Positions 55,359-64,000 are shown, numbered from the stretch's first letter. The stretch: DNA of 64,000 bases from Amycolatopsis benzoatilytica AK 16/65 (GCF_000383915.1 NZ_KB912942.1:1459953-1523952), one strand, 5' to 3'. The notes: a model not told the origin generated them from the letters alone. Translations and numbers: made by a program.

Positions 55359-55609
55359 ATTTCCTTGGGGGAGCTCGGGGTGGCGGATGCGGGAGGCGCC
55401 GGCGGAAGCCTTCCGACGCGAGCGTGGCCGGTGCTCGATGCGCGTGCGATTTGTCTCAGCGGTACGCCGGATCGGGTCATTCCGGGCGCGTCCCTCGCGC
55501 GATGGCGGCGACTAGGGCACTCTGGGCTGCGGTTGAGCAGCCAGCCAGATGACCGTGAAACTTTCCGGCCCGGCCCCGCGCCAGGCATTCCGACAAGGAG
55601 AGCAGAGCG

Positions 55610-55978
55610 ATGAGCGAGCTGACTGACCCGGTGACCGATGCGCCGGGCGCGTTGTCGATCGAACGAGCCGACCGTCCGCCGGCCGCGGTGCTGGTGCTGC
55701 GCGGGGACCTCGATCTCGGGACCGCTCCGCAGCTGACCGCGGCGGTCGCCGCGGTCAGCGGCGAGCCGGCTTTGCTCGTGCTGGACCTGGCCGGGGTCGA
55801 ATTTCTCGCGTCCGCTGGCCTGACCGCGTTGCTGGCCGCCTGCCGGGAAGCCCCGGCGGGCACCGAGGTGCGCATCGTCGCCGCGGGGCGGCCGACGATG
55901 CGGCCGATCCAGCTGACCGGTCTGGAAGACGCCTTGCCGCTGTACCAGACGCTCGAAGAGGCGCTGTCCTCGAAGTGA
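55610..55978 (+). CDS. Anti-sigma factor antagonist, STAS domain
   Basis: 122 aa single STAS domain (AAVLVLRGDLDLGTAPQLTAAV, LVLDLAGVEFLASAGLTALLAA). The serine in FLASAGL (Ser68) corresponds to the residue phosphorylated by RsbW-type kinases. It binds and neutralises an anti-sigma factor when dephosphorylated. AAGGAGAG precedes the start. Its stop is immediately followed by the stop of the convergent phosphatase (TGATCA), leaving no intergenic sequence. Confidence 0.93.
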   Translation: MSELTDPVTDAPGALSIERADRPPAAVLVLRGDLDLGTAPQLTAAVAAVSGEPALLVLDLAGVEFLASAGLTALLAACREAPAGTEVRIVAAGRPTMRPIQLTGLEDALPLYQTLEEALSSK

Positions 55979-57187
55979 TCAGCCGGTCTCGGCGCAGCGG
56001 CGGAGCACCATCAGCGCCACGTCGTCCTGCGGGGGCCGGGAGCCGATCAGCGCGGCCATGATCCGGGAGCAGGCCCGTTCCGGATCTTCGGCGCGCACCA
56101 GGTTCGCGAGCACCCGCAGGCCGGTGTCGGCCAACTGGTCCCGGCGCTCGACAAGACCGTCGGTGCAGAAGACGGCGACCGCGCCCGGTGGCAGCTCCAC
56201 CAAGGCGGTGCGCCGCCGGACGGGTTTCCCGAGAGCCAGGCCGATCGGAGGGTCGGGAGGGACTGCGGCGAGTTCCGCAGGTTCGCCCGGCGCGGCGACC
56301 ACGGGCGGCAGATGCCCGGCGAGAGACAGCGCGATGCGCTCGTGCCCGGCGTCGAGCACGCCGTAGGCGACGGTCGCCATCACGCCGTGCTCGAAGTGGA
56401 CCGCCTTGCGATTGAGTTTGTCGAGTACCTCGGCGGGGTCGGGGCAATCGAGCGCGTACGCGCGCAGCGCGCTCCGGAGCCGGCCCATCACGACCGCCGC
56501 TTCGAGACCGTGCCCGGCGACGTCGCCCATCACGATGCCGGTCCGGCCGCCGGGCAGCCGGAAGACGTCGTACCAGTCGCCGCCGAGCCCAGCTTCCGCG
56601 CCCGGGACATAGCGGGCGGCCAAGCGGAGGCCGTCGATGCTGGGCAGAATGCCCGGGAGCAGGCTGCGCTGCAGGGCGATCGCGGCGGCCTGGTCCTGGC
56701 GGGTGGTTTCCAGGCGCAGGAGGGCGGCGAGCCGGTCGGCGAGCAGCCGCAGGGTCTCCACGTCGGCGGCGGCGAACCGCCGCTGCCGCACCGATCCGAC
56801 GTGGAGCACGCCGACCAGTTCTGTTCCGGCGAGCATCGGCACGCCAAGCATCGCCCGCAGCCCCCGTTCCCACAGCAGGGGGTTGACCACCGTCGTCTCG
56901 TCGACGTGGTCGAGGACGACTGCGTCCCGGCTGGCGGCCACCCGGCCGGCGAACCCGGCGCCCACCGGGATCTGCACGCCTTGGCAGACCTCTTCCTCCA
57001 GTCCCGCGGCCGCGATGGCGACGAGCCGACGCGAGTGCGGGTCGTGGCGCAGCACGGTGGCCGTGTCGACGTCGAGCACGGCGCAGGCCCGGGCCAGGAC
57101 CTTCGCGAGTTCCTCGCCGGGCTCTGACTGGCCCGGCCCCGCGCCGAGGATCTCGTCCAGCAAAGCGCGAGGCGAGGCAGCTGTCAT
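55979..57187 (-). CDS. GAF-SpoIIE serine phosphatase
   Basis: 402 aa. A GAF domain spans about residues 25-175 (ARACAVLDVDTATVLRHD, LGVPMLAGTELVGVLHVG). The PP2C-like SpoIIE domain is about 185-400 (LPSIDGLRLAARYVPGAEAGLGGDWYDVF, VMGDVAGHGLEAAVVMGRLRSALRAYAL, VFCTDGLVERR, PPQDDVALMVLRR), with the metal-binding aspartates present. It should dephosphorylate STAS antagonists such as the neighbour, in response to a GAF-sensed signal. It lies next to STAS and HATPase genes, the complete partner-switching set except the sigma factor. Confidence 0.93.
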   Translation of the reverse strand: MTAASPRALLDEILGAGPGQSEPGEELAKVLARACAVLDVDTATVLRHDPHSRRLVAIAAAGLEEEVCQGVQIPVGAGFAGRVAASRDAVVLDHVDETTVVNPLLWERGLRAMLGVPMLAGTELVGVLHVGSVRQRRFAAADVETLRLLADRLAALLRLETTRQDQAAAIALQRSLLPGILPSIDGLRLAARYVPGAEAGLGGDWYDVFRLPGGRTGIVMGDVAGHGLEAAVVMGRLRSALRAYALDCPDPAEVLDKLNRKAVHFEHGVMATVAYGVLDAGHERIALSLAGHLPPVVAAPGEPAELAAVPPDPPIGLALGKPVRRRTALVELPPGAVAVFCTDGLVERRDQLADTGLRVLANLVRAEDPERACSRIMAALIGSRPPQDDVALMVLRRCAETG

Positions 57188-57272
57188 GGACTGACACTAG
57201 CCGAGTCCCGGCCGCGCGCCGGGTGTGAATCCGTTCCGATCCGGGTATTCCCGCGAAAGCCGGAGCGGGAAG

Positions 57273-57692
57273 GTGTCGAACGTGGCCGGTCTGGGAGCGG
57301 CGACAAGCGGCCCGCCTTGGGAATTCGACCTGCGAGAGACGGGCGTCTCCGCGCTGCCGCGAATCCGCGCCTGGGCCGGTCGGCTGTTGCCGCAGCTGTC
57401 GCCAGCTGATCTCGCCGATGTCTTGATGGTGGTGGAAGAACTCGCGTCGAACGCCTACGAGCACACGCCCGGTCCTCGCTGCGCCCGGCTGACCGCGCGG
57501 GGCCGGCCGTGCCAGGTCGTGGTCGAAGTGGACGACCCGGTTCTCGTCCGGCCGCGGTTGCGTCCGCCGGACCCGGCCCGCACGCGCGGACGGGGAATGC
57601 TGCTCGTCGATCGGCTGTCGGATGCCTGGGGAGTACGGGAGCGCCCAGACGGCAAGACGGTCTGGGCTTGCCTCGGCTTCGGCGCGCGGTAG
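57273..57692 (+). CDS. RsbW-like anti-sigma factor serine kinase (HATPase)
   Basis: 139 aa from the GTG at 57273, with GGAGCGGGAAG upstream; a GTG at 57225 is possible. The Bergerat ATP fold is shown by LADVLMVVEELASNAYEHTPG (N-box, about residues 50-70) and RGRGMLLVDRLSDAWGVRE (G1/G2-like). It phosphorylates STAS antagonists and holds a sigma factor. It is divergent from the SpoIIE phosphatase. Confidence 0.92.
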   Translation: MSNVAGLGAATSGPPWEFDLRETGVSALPRIRAWAGRLLPQLSPADLADVLMVVEELASNAYEHTPGPRCARLTARGRPCQVVVEVDDPVLVRPRLRPPDPARTRGRGMLLVDRLSDAWGVRERPDGKTVWACLGFGAR

Positions 57693-57707
57693 CGGGAACC
57701 CGGCGGT

Positions 57708-57839
57708 TCACCGGCCCTGCTGAGGGTCGGAGTCGTCGTGCGGATCGCCGGACGAAGTGCCCTGCTCGCCGCGGATGATCTCGCGTTCTTCTTCCGGGGT
57801 GTCGCCGTAGACGTCGTCGGGCCGGCGCGGCTCGGTCAT
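57708..57839 (-). CDS. Small acidic protein
   Basis: 43 aa from the ATG at 57839, preceded by GAAGGAGAAG. Composition is acidic and disordered (DDVYGDTPEEEREIIRGEQGTSS). It is too short for family assignment, though similar small proteins with DTPEEE motifs occur near stress genes in actinomycetes. It overlaps no neighbour. Confidence 0.6.
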   Translation of the reverse strand: MTEPRRPDDVYGDTPEEEREIIRGEQGTSSGDPHDDSDPQQGR

Positions 57840-58021
57840 AGTGCTTCTCCTTCGTTCGCGGTCCACGGGTACCCGCGACGTCGCCCCCCCAACCGGCCGA
57901 GCAGCCGGGCCGCGCGAATGCTCGAGGGCCAAACTTGCCTGGCGGGCAATATTGGGCGGTGATGTCGAAACAGCGGCGGCCAGTTCGTGGAGTGGGCGAG
58001 AGACGAACGAGAGGAGCGGTC

Positions 58022-58495
58022 ATGGCCGAGGTGGTAAGCGCGACGCGGGTGGTCGACGCACCGGTCGAGCGGGTTTTCGCAGTGCTGGCGGACCCGGCGG
58101 CGCACGCCGCGATCGACGGCACCGGGTGGGTGCAGGCGTGCGTCGACCCGGCACCGTTGTCCGAAGCAGGGCAGCTGTTCCGGATGGACATGCACCACGA
58201 CGAGCACCCGGACGGCGACTACCAGGTGCTCAACAAAGTCGAGGTGTTCTCCGCGCCGCACGCGATCGGCTGGCTGACCGGCTCCCGCAAGCCCGACGGC
58301 GAGCCGGAGTTCGGCGGCTGGCTGTGGCGCTACGACCTGCGGCGAGCCGGCTCGGGCGCGGAGGTGACTTTGTCCTACGACTGGTCCGGAGTGCCGCAGT
58401 ACGTGCGGGACCGGGGAATCCGGTTCCCGCCGTTCGGGCCGGAGCACCTGGGGAATTCGTTGCGGCACTTGGCGGAGCTGGCGGAGTCCCGGTGA
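58022..58495 (+). CDS. SRPBCC family protein
   Basis: 157 aa from the ATG at 58022 (GAGAGGAG upstream). START/PYR-like fold pattern: VVSATRVVDAPVERVFAVLADPAAHAAIDGTGWVQ at the start and EVTLSYDWSGVPQYVRDR at the end. These bind hydrophobic ligands or act as cyclases and aromatases in polyketide paths. Its role here is unknown. Confidence 0.88.
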   Translation: MAEVVSATRVVDAPVERVFAVLADPAAHAAIDGTGWVQACVDPAPLSEAGQLFRMDMHHDEHPDGDYQVLNKVEVFSAPHAIGWLTGSRKPDGEPEFGGWLWRYDLRRAGSGAEVTLSYDWSGVPQYVRDRGIRFPPFGPEHLGNSLRHLAELAESR

Positions 58496-58606
58496 AGCGA
58501 CCGGCCGCTTCGGGCACAGCTGTCGCGGGCGGCTTCGACCTCGGCGCGATGCGTATCGGACCGGGACGTGACCGCGGCGAACACGGGAGCCAGGCTGCGC
58601 CCGAGG

Positions 58607-59353
58607 TCAAGCCAGCAACGGTCCCAGCCGGCGTGCGTGTTCCTGGAGAGCGGTCAGCAGCGCGTCATCGAGTTGTGCGATCCGGCCCGGCGGACCACAC
58701 AACGCCAAGCCGGCTACGAGCTGTCCGTCCGAGTCCCGGACCGGCACCGCGACACAGCCCCGGTCCGGGCGCAGTTCCCCGCATTGCCGGGCGACACCGG
58801 TCCGGGCGGCCTCGGCGAGAGAACCGCCGAGTTCGGCGGCGTTCACCAGCGTGTGTTCCGTGAAGCCGCGCAGATCGCGCACCAGCGCGCGCCAATCGGG
58901 CTGTTCGGCCAGCAGCAGCTTGCCCAGCGCGGACGCGTGCGGGTACCGGGACAGCGTCGCCTCGTCGGTCGGCGGATGGTCCGGGTCGGGGTCGACCAAG
59001 ATGAGCCGTCCGGTGGTGAACGACGCCAGGTGCACGCCCCAGCGGACGATGCCGCGCAGGTGCTCCACGACGGTCCGCGCGGCGGTGCTGGGGACGGAAA
59101 CGGCGGGCACGGTCAGGCGAACCGCGCGGCGGCCGAGCGCGAAGCCGCGCAGGTCGGGGAGCCGGACCAGGTACTCCTCGGCGACCAGCAGGTTCAGCAA
59201 TCGGTACGTCGTGGCCGGCGGCAGGTGGAGTGCGGCGGAGATTTCCTTCGCGGTCACGCCCGGACCGGCGGCGATGACCTCCTCCAGCACTGCGAGCGCG
59301 CTCCGCACGGCCTTCGGCTGCCGTCCGGACAGCGGTGACGCACCGCCCGTCAT
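58607..59353 (-). CDS. IclR family transcriptional regulator
   Basis: 248 aa. Winged helix AVRSALAVLEEVIAAGPGVTAKEISAALHLPPATTYRLLNLLVAEEYLVR, residues ~14-63, followed by an IclR effector domain (LVDPDPDHPPTDEATLSRYPHASALGKLLLAEQ, GCVAVPVRDSDGQLVAGLALCGP). The ATG at 59353 overlaps the stop of the permease gene (ATGA). It likely controls the adjacent permease and perhaps the divergent amine genes. Confidence 0.92.
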   Translation of the reverse strand: MTGGASPLSGRQPKAVRSALAVLEEVIAAGPGVTAKEISAALHLPPATTYRLLNLLVAEEYLVRLPDLRGFALGRRAVRLTVPAVSVPSTAARTVVEHLRGIVRWGVHLASFTTGRLILVDPDPDHPPTDEATLSRYPHASALGKLLLAEQPDWRALVRDLRGFTEHTLVNAAELGGSLAEAARTGVARQCGELRPDRGCVAVPVRDSDGQLVAGLALCGPPGRIAQLDDALLTALQEHARRLGPLLA

Positions 59354-60837
59354 CGGCCGGTGTCCTGGCTGCCGAGCAGGTCCGCGGCGCTCGTCTCGTC
59401 ATAGACGCCGATCGCGGCGAGCTGGGGCCGGCGGCGCAGCGCCAGCCAGCCTGCCCAGGCCGCGGCCAGCACGACCAGTCCCGCCCAGGCTCGCAGCATC
59501 TCGCCGCTCACCCCGGAGGTCACGAAGAACCCGAGCACGACAACAAGCACCAGCGAACTGACCGCCGCCGCGACGACCGGCCCGCGCGTCAGCTCGCCGA
59601 TGCGGCGCAGGAACAGCGGCGCGGCGAGGCAAACCAGCAGGTAGGCCACCAGATAGCCGAACACTGTCGTCGCGATCAGCACTTGGAGGATCTGCGTGGG
59701 CGACGCTCCGGTCAGCAGATACCCCGCCGCGATCAGGCCGGCGGCGGGCATCGCGACGGCGATCGCGACCGACGGACTGCGGAAGCGCGGGTGCGTCGTG
59801 CCGAAAGCCCGTGGCAGCACGCCTTCGCGGCCCATCGAGAACAACACCCGGGCCAGCGCGTTCCCGGTCGCGAGAACACTGGCGAAGAACGACATCGCGA
59901 TACCGATGTTCAGCAACGCCGACAGCCACGGCATGTGCGCGGCGACGGCCAGGGAAGCGACCGGCTCGGTCTGCCCGGCCAGCCCGCCCGGGGTCGATGA
60001 GAAGCCAAGTTCCTGGACGTAGCAAGCGAACAGGAACAGCACGCCGGACCCGCCGGCGGTCCAGAGGATCGCGCGCGGGACAGTCTGGAACGGCCGCTTG
60101 GCTTCGACCCCGAACGCGGCGGCGGCCTCGAATCCGATGAACGCGCCGAGCGCGGGCAGCACCCCGGACGCCACTCCGCGCAGCGAGAACGAAGGCACGC
60201 CCAGCCGGGCGAACCGGTCCGCGGCGCCGGAGCTGGTCAGCAACGTCGCGAAAATGGCCAGCATCAGCACGATCGAGACGGCCTCGACCACGAAGACCAC
60301 GCGGGCGGAGAGCCGGACGCCCCGCCGGATCAGCACGGTCGCCACGCCGGTCAGCACGAGCACGATCGCGATCGGGACTGGCCATCCGGGCGGCAGCAGC
60401 GCGGAAAGATAGGCCGCGGCGCCGACGTAGGCGAGCGCGGTCAGCGCTCCGTACCCGAGCAGCAAGGCAGCGCCGGACGCGAGCGCGGCGAGCGGGCCGA
60501 GACCCTTCGCGGTGATGCTGTAGAGCGATCCGGCGGCCGCCATCCGCCGCGTGAACTGGCCGATGCAGGCACCCACGAGCAGCGCCACCACGGTCGCGAC
60601 GAGAAAGGACCAGATCGCGGCCGGACCGGCGGTCGCGGCCACGATGGCGGGCGTGGTAGCCATCGCCGCCGTGGGCGCCGTCGCGGACACGGACTGTCCC
60701 AGCACCTCGGCGAACCCCAGCTTCCGCCGGTCGAGGCCGTCGACTGGGGAGCGGTAGCGCAGCCGGTGCCGCCCGGTCGTGGCCGCCGCGGCCTGCTCGG
60801 GGTAGGTCGCCAGATCGGGCCGCCGGTGGTCTGCCAT
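59350..60837 (-). CDS. APC-superfamily amine/amino-acid permease
   Basis: 495 aa from the ATG at 60837 (CAGGAGG upstream), with about twelve helices. The N-terminus LGFAEVLGQSVSATAPTAAMATTPAIVAATAG is the APC-family first helix. IAMSFFASVLATGNALARVLFSMGREGVLPR is near the C-terminal third. It is coupled with IclR and lies back to back with a second permease of the same superfamily, which suggests uptake of amine substrates. Confidence 0.9.
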   Translation of the reverse strand: MADHRRPDLATYPEQAAAATTGRHRLRYRSPVDGLDRRKLGFAEVLGQSVSATAPTAAMATTPAIVAATAGPAAIWSFLVATVVALLVGACIGQFTRRMAAAGSLYSITAKGLGPLAALASGAALLLGYGALTALAYVGAAAYLSALLPPGWPVPIAIVLVLTGVATVLIRRGVRLSARVVFVVEAVSIVLMLAIFATLLTSSGAADRFARLGVPSFSLRGVASGVLPALGAFIGFEAAAAFGVEAKRPFQTVPRAILWTAGGSGVLFLFACYVQELGFSSTPGGLAGQTEPVASLAVAAHMPWLSALLNIGIAMSFFASVLATGNALARVLFSMGREGVLPRAFGTTHPRFRSPSVAIAVAMPAAGLIAAGYLLTGASPTQILQVLIATTVFGYLVAYLLVCLAAPLFLRRIGELTRGPVVAAAVSSLVLVVVLGFFVTSGVSGEMLRAWAGLVVLAAAWAGWLALRRRPQLAAIGVYDETSAADLLGSQDTGR

Positions 60838-61061
60838 CGCCGGCCTCCTGGTGCTGCTGAGCGCGATGCGTGCGGACGAACGATAACCCGCTGCCGGTGC
60901 GGGAGCACAGCGTCGGGAGCTCGAATGAGAATTCGCGGCGCGGCCTTCTCGCGACGCGGGAACGCGGCCGCCGGTTTTCCCCGCGACCCGGCATCGGCCG
61001 TTGAACCGCGGCGGCCGGGAAGTGATCGTCGTCTCCCATCCCACCGCCGCAGGAGGACGAG

Positions 61062-62495
61062 ATGGACACCTCGCGAACAACCGCCCCCGCTCCGCCGGCC
61101 GCTGCGCCGAGAACTCTCTCCGGCAAACTCGGAGTCGGCTCGATCGTCTTCATGGTCGTCGCCGCCGCCGCACCGCTGACCGTGATCGCCGGCGCGGTGC
61201 CACTCGGCATCGCCCAAGGCGACGGCGCGGGCTTCCCCGCCACATTCGTGCTGTGCTGCGGTGTTCTGCTGTTGTTCGCGGTCGGATTCTGCGCCATGAC
61301 GCGGCATGTGCCGAACGCGGGTGCGTTCTACACCTACATCCACAAAGGACTCGGCCGCAGCATGGGCCTCGGCTCGGCGTTCCTGGCGCTGGCCACCTAC
61401 ACCGCGGTGCAGCTCGCGGTCTACGGCTACCTCGGCGCGACCCTGTCGGGCCTCGTCACGCACTACGGCGGACCCACGCTGCCGTGGTGGCTGTATGCGG
61501 CGGCCGCGCTCGGGATCGTGTCCGCGCTCGGCTACCGGCACATCGAATTGTCCGGCAAAGTCCTCGGTGTACTCCTGGTCTGCGAGGTCGGCATCGTGCT
61601 CGTCTTCGACGCGGCGGTGAACGTGCGCGGCGGCGCGCACGGCCTGTCGACCGCGTTGCTGCAGCCAGCGCAGATCGGGTCCGGTTCGCTCGGGATCGGG
61701 ATCATGTTCGCCATCGCGAGCTTCCTCGGCTTCGAAGCCACCGCGGTCTACCGCTCGGAAGCCCGCCGCCCGGAGCGCACCGTGCCCCGCGCGACCTACC
61801 TCGCACTGCTGCTGATCGGCGGCTTCTACACGCTGTCCAGCTGGTCGCTCGTCTCCGCCTGGGGCGACCGCGACGCCGTCACGCAGGCGAACCAGAACCC
61901 GGGCGGCATGCTGACCTCCTCGGTCACCCGCTACCTCGGCGCATCGGCCGGCGAGCTCGTCCAGATCCTGCTGGTGACCAGTCTGTTCGCCGCACTGCTG
62001 TCATTCCACAACGTCATCGCGCGGTACACGTTCTCGCTCGGCAACGCGGGCGCGCTGCCGACCCGCTGCGGCCGCAGCCACGCACGGCACGGGTCTCCGC
62101 ACGTCGCGTCGGCGGTGCAGTCGGTGAGCGCGCTCGTGCTGATAGCGGTGTTCGCGCTGGCGAAAATGGACCCGGTCACGCAGGTGTTCTCCTGGATGGC
62201 CGGGACCGCGACCCTGGGCGTCCTCGCGCTGATGGCGCTGACTTGCCTGTCCGTGCTGGTGTTCTTCCGCCGCACGACGATCGACCGCCGGCGCTGGAAC
62301 ACCGTCGTCGCCCCGTCGCTGGGCTCGGCCGGCCTGGCCGCCGCGCTGGCGCTGACCGTCGCGAACTTCCCGATGCTGATCGGCGGTTCCGGTGAGCTGG
62401 CCGCCGGGATCGGGTTCATCCTGGTCGTCGTCTTCGCGCTCGGCACAGGTCTTTCGCTGGCCCGCCGACACGTCCTCGTCACTCTGCCTGCCTGA
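61062..62495 (+). CDS. APC-superfamily amine/amino-acid permease
   Basis: 477 aa, about twelve helices. N-terminal KLGVGSIVFMVVAAAAPLTVIAGAVPLGIAQGDG and the middle segment IMFAIASFLGFEATAVYRSEARRPERTVPRATY are typical of APC transporters, the latter an ATP-independent amine/amino-acid:proton type. AGGAGG precedes the start. It lies 38 bp before the copper amine oxidase, a gene arrangement expected for an aromatic-amine uptake and oxidation pair. Confidence 0.93.
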   Translation: MDTSRTTAPAPPAAAPRTLSGKLGVGSIVFMVVAAAAPLTVIAGAVPLGIAQGDGAGFPATFVLCCGVLLLFAVGFCAMTRHVPNAGAFYTYIHKGLGRSMGLGSAFLALATYTAVQLAVYGYLGATLSGLVTHYGGPTLPWWLYAAAALGIVSALGYRHIELSGKVLGVLLVCEVGIVLVFDAAVNVRGGAHGLSTALLQPAQIGSGSLGIGIMFAIASFLGFEATAVYRSEARRPERTVPRATYLALLLIGGFYTLSSWSLVSAWGDRDAVTQANQNPGGMLTSSVTRYLGASAGELVQILLVTSLFAALLSFHNVIARYTFSLGNAGALPTRCGRSHARHGSPHVASAVQSVSALVLIAVFALAKMDPVTQVFSWMAGTATLGVLALMALTCLSVLVFFRRTTIDRRRWNTVVAPSLGSAGLAAALALTVANFPMLIGGSGELAAGIGFILVVVFALGTGLSLARRHVLVTLPA

Positions 62496-62533
62496 CTCCC
62501 CGCGTCCGCCCGACCATGACAGGAGCATCCGCA

Positions 62534-64000
62534 ATGACCGTCACCGAACCGGCCGTCGAACTCTCCGGCCACCCGCTGCACCCGATCCGGGAAGAGGAGG
62601 TGCGCGCCGTCCGGCGGATCCTCGCCGAAGCCGGGCTCTTGCCGGAGACCGTGCGCTGCTGCTACTTCGGGCCGGAAGAGCCGGAAAAGTCCGCCGTGCT
62701 GGCGGGCGAACCGGCCGACCGCCGCTTTCGCGTGCTGCTGCTCGAGCTGCCGACCGGTGCCTCGCGAGACGTGGTCGTGTCCGTCACGCGGTCCACAGTG
62801 GACGCGGCTGTGGAGCTGGACCCGCGGCGCGACGGCCAGCCGCCGATCATCGACACCGAGTTCGAGCTGATCGAGGAAATCCTCGCCGGGAACGAGGAAT
62901 GGCGCACCGCGCTGGCCGGCCGCGGCCTCGACCCGGGCCAGGTGCGGGTGGTGCCGCTGTCGGCGGGCTCGTATTTCCCGCAGGAGTCCGGTCGCCGGGT
63001 GGTGCGGACGCTCGGGTTCTGGCAGGAGCACGAAAAGGACCACCCGTGGGCGCATCCGGTGGACGGCCTGGTCGCCTACGTCGACTTGACCACGCACGAG
63101 GTGATGGAAGTCCTCGACCATCGCAGCCATCCGGTGCCCGCGGAACCGGGCAACTTCGACGACCCGGCGCAGACCGGACCGGCGCGCACCACGCTGAAAC
63201 CGATCGAGATCACCCAGCCCGAGGGCGTCAGCTTCACCGTCGAGGACGGCCTGCTCCGCTGGGAGAACTTCGAGCTGCGCATCGGGTTCAACGAGCGGGA
63301 AGGGCTTACTCTGCACCAGATCTCGTTCGACGGCAGGCCGATCGTGTACCGCGCGTCGATCGCCGAGATGGTGGTTCCCTACGCCGATCCGTCGCCGGTC
63401 CGGTTCTGGCAGAACTATTTCGACTGCGGCGAGTACATGTTCGCCCGTTACACGAACTCGCTCGAGCTGGGCTGCGACTGTCTCGGCGAAATCACCTACC
63501 TGGACGCCGTCATCGCCGACGACCAGCTGCGGCCACAGGTGATCCGCAATGCGATCTGCCTGCACGAGGAGGACTACGGCGTGCTGTGGAAGCACAGCGA
63601 TCTGTTCGCCGGCTCGCAGGAAACGCGCCGGCAGCGGCGGATGGTGGTGTCGTTCTTCACCACGATCGGCAACTACGACTACGGCTTCTACTGGTACCTC
63701 TACCTCGACGGCACTATCGAATGCGAGGCCAAGGCGACCGGCATCGTGTTCACCTCGGCCTATCCCGAGGAAGGCCATCCGTACGCCAGCGAAGTCGCAC
63801 CCGGACTGGGTGCGCCGTACCACCAGCACCTGTTCTCCGCCCGGCTGGACATGATGGTCGACGGTCCGCGCAACGCGGTCGACGAGGTCGAAGCGGCCGC
63901 GGTGCCGGTCGGCCCGGGCAACCCGCACGGCAACGCGTTCACCGAGCGCCGAACTCGGCTGCACACTGAATCGGAAGCGCAACGGACGGCTGATCAAGGC
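62534..64000 (+). CDS. Copper-containing amine oxidase, N-terminal 489 residues (truncated by window)
   Basis: The ATG at 62534 follows AGGAGCATC. The catalytic base is Asp297 in YFDCGEYMFARYTNSLELGCDC, the topaquinone precursor is Tyr381 in TIGNYDYGFYWYLYLDG, and two copper histidines are His430 and His432 in HQHLFSARLDM. These positions are one less than in Arthrobacter globiformis phenylethylamine oxidase (Asp298, TPQ382, His431, His433), so the enzyme is very close to that type. The third histidine lies past the window. It converts primary amines to aldehyde, NH3 and H2O2. With the permease upstream it likely serves growth on phenylethylamine or tyramine. Confidence 0.96.
   Translation, partial: MTVTEPAVELSGHPLHPIREEEVRAVRRILAEAGLLPETVRCCYFGPEEPEKSAVLAGEPADRRFRVLLLELPTGASRDVVVSVTRSTVDAAVELDPRRDGQPPIIDTEFELIEEILAGNEEWRTALAGRGLDPGQVRVVPLSAGSYFPQESGRRVVRTLGFWQEHEKDHPWAHPVDGLVAYVDLTTHEVMEVLDHRSHPVPAEPGNFDDPAQTGPARTTLKPIEITQPEGVSFTVEDGLLRWENFELRIGFNEREGLTLHQISFDGRPIVYRASIAEMVVPYADPSPVRFWQNYFDCGEYMFARYTNSLELGCDCLGEITYLDAVIADDQLRPQVIRNAICLHEEDYGVLWKHSDLFAGSQETRRQRRMVVSFFTTIGNYDYGFYWYLYLDGTIECEAKATGIVFTSAYPEEGHPYASEVAPGLGAPYHQHLFSARLDMMVDGPRNAVDEVEAAAVPVGPGNPHGNAFTERRTRLHTESEAQRTADQG

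Noticed and set aside
55365..55613. 82-aa frame before the STAS gene
   Set aside because: No ribosome-binding site and a disordered, Arg/Pro-rich product; it overlaps the STAS start.
62392..63969. 525-aa frame overlapping the amine oxidase in another phase
   Set aside because: Low-complexity Arg/Gly/Ala product; the amine oxidase phase has all catalytic residues at family positions.

Overview
The window is about 70% or more GC, uses GTG starts freely, and packs genes closely on both strands. Gene content points to a filamentous actinomycete of the Pseudonocardiaceae, most likely Amycolatopsis or a close relative. Pointers are a mycobacterial-type CtpE ATPase, DUF1918 and DUF6292 proteins, SpoIIE/STAS/HATPase partner-switching parts, many TetR, LysR and IclR regulators, and a family of GC-rich intergenic palindromes. 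This is inference from protein resemblance; no rRNA or tRNA was seen. It reads as an ordinary chromosomal arm of accessory metabolism, with no insertion sequence, phage or CRISPR array.

Layout. 1-10981: MFS transporter end; Tat-exported phospholipase C with a two-module Lrp regulator; FAD monooxygenase; methyltransferase; LysR with a gamma-glutamyltransferase-like enzyme; acyl-CoA synthetase with a divergent TetR. 11163-14624: a large Upf1-like SF1 helicase with an unusual glycine-zipper segment. 14634-17853: aldehyde dehydrogenase and GMC oxidoreductase behind a KstR-like operator. 18040-19942: cobalamin riboswitch, cbtB, cbtA and a FhuF-like Fe-S protein. 20040-21853: two crotonase-fold enzymes, likely for branched-chain or fatty acyl-CoA. 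22339-24960: ctpE and a DUF1918 protein. 26138-27977: DapA-like aldolase/lyase and divergent LysR. 28419-31920: PadR-controlled ABC exporter. 32036-35028: flavin monooxygenase, hydrolase and divergent TetR. 35583-38732: IclR, enolase-superfamily enzyme and Fe-type alcohol dehydrogenase. 38850-43168: secreted zinc protease, KimA-like permease and secreted HNH-like protein. 43752-45885: an uncharacterised three-gene set. 46102-50449: ferredoxin reductase, lipoprotein, bioB-bioF. 50498-54420: TetR, ACR3-like carrier, DinB, methyltransferase and small proteins. 54747-57692: RheA-like regulator and a partner-switching stress set. 58607-64000: two APC permeases, IclR and a copper amine oxidase cut by the window end.

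Genes working together. The clearest functional groups are: riboswitch-controlled cobalt transport; biotin synthesis with an adjacent TetR; amine uptake plus amine oxidation; sugar-acid dehydration plus alcohol oxidation; flavin mono-oxygenation plus ester or lactone hydrolysis; and PP2C-type phosphatase, STAS antagonist and anti-sigma kinase.

Most unusual. Nine copies of a 50-60 bp intergenic palindrome recur through the window, one expanded into 30-nt tandem units. The SF1 helicase carries an internal membrane-like segment. The 43752-45885 set shares a short acidic motif between two otherwise unlike proteins. Several clean operator palindromes can be paired with the adjacent regulators.
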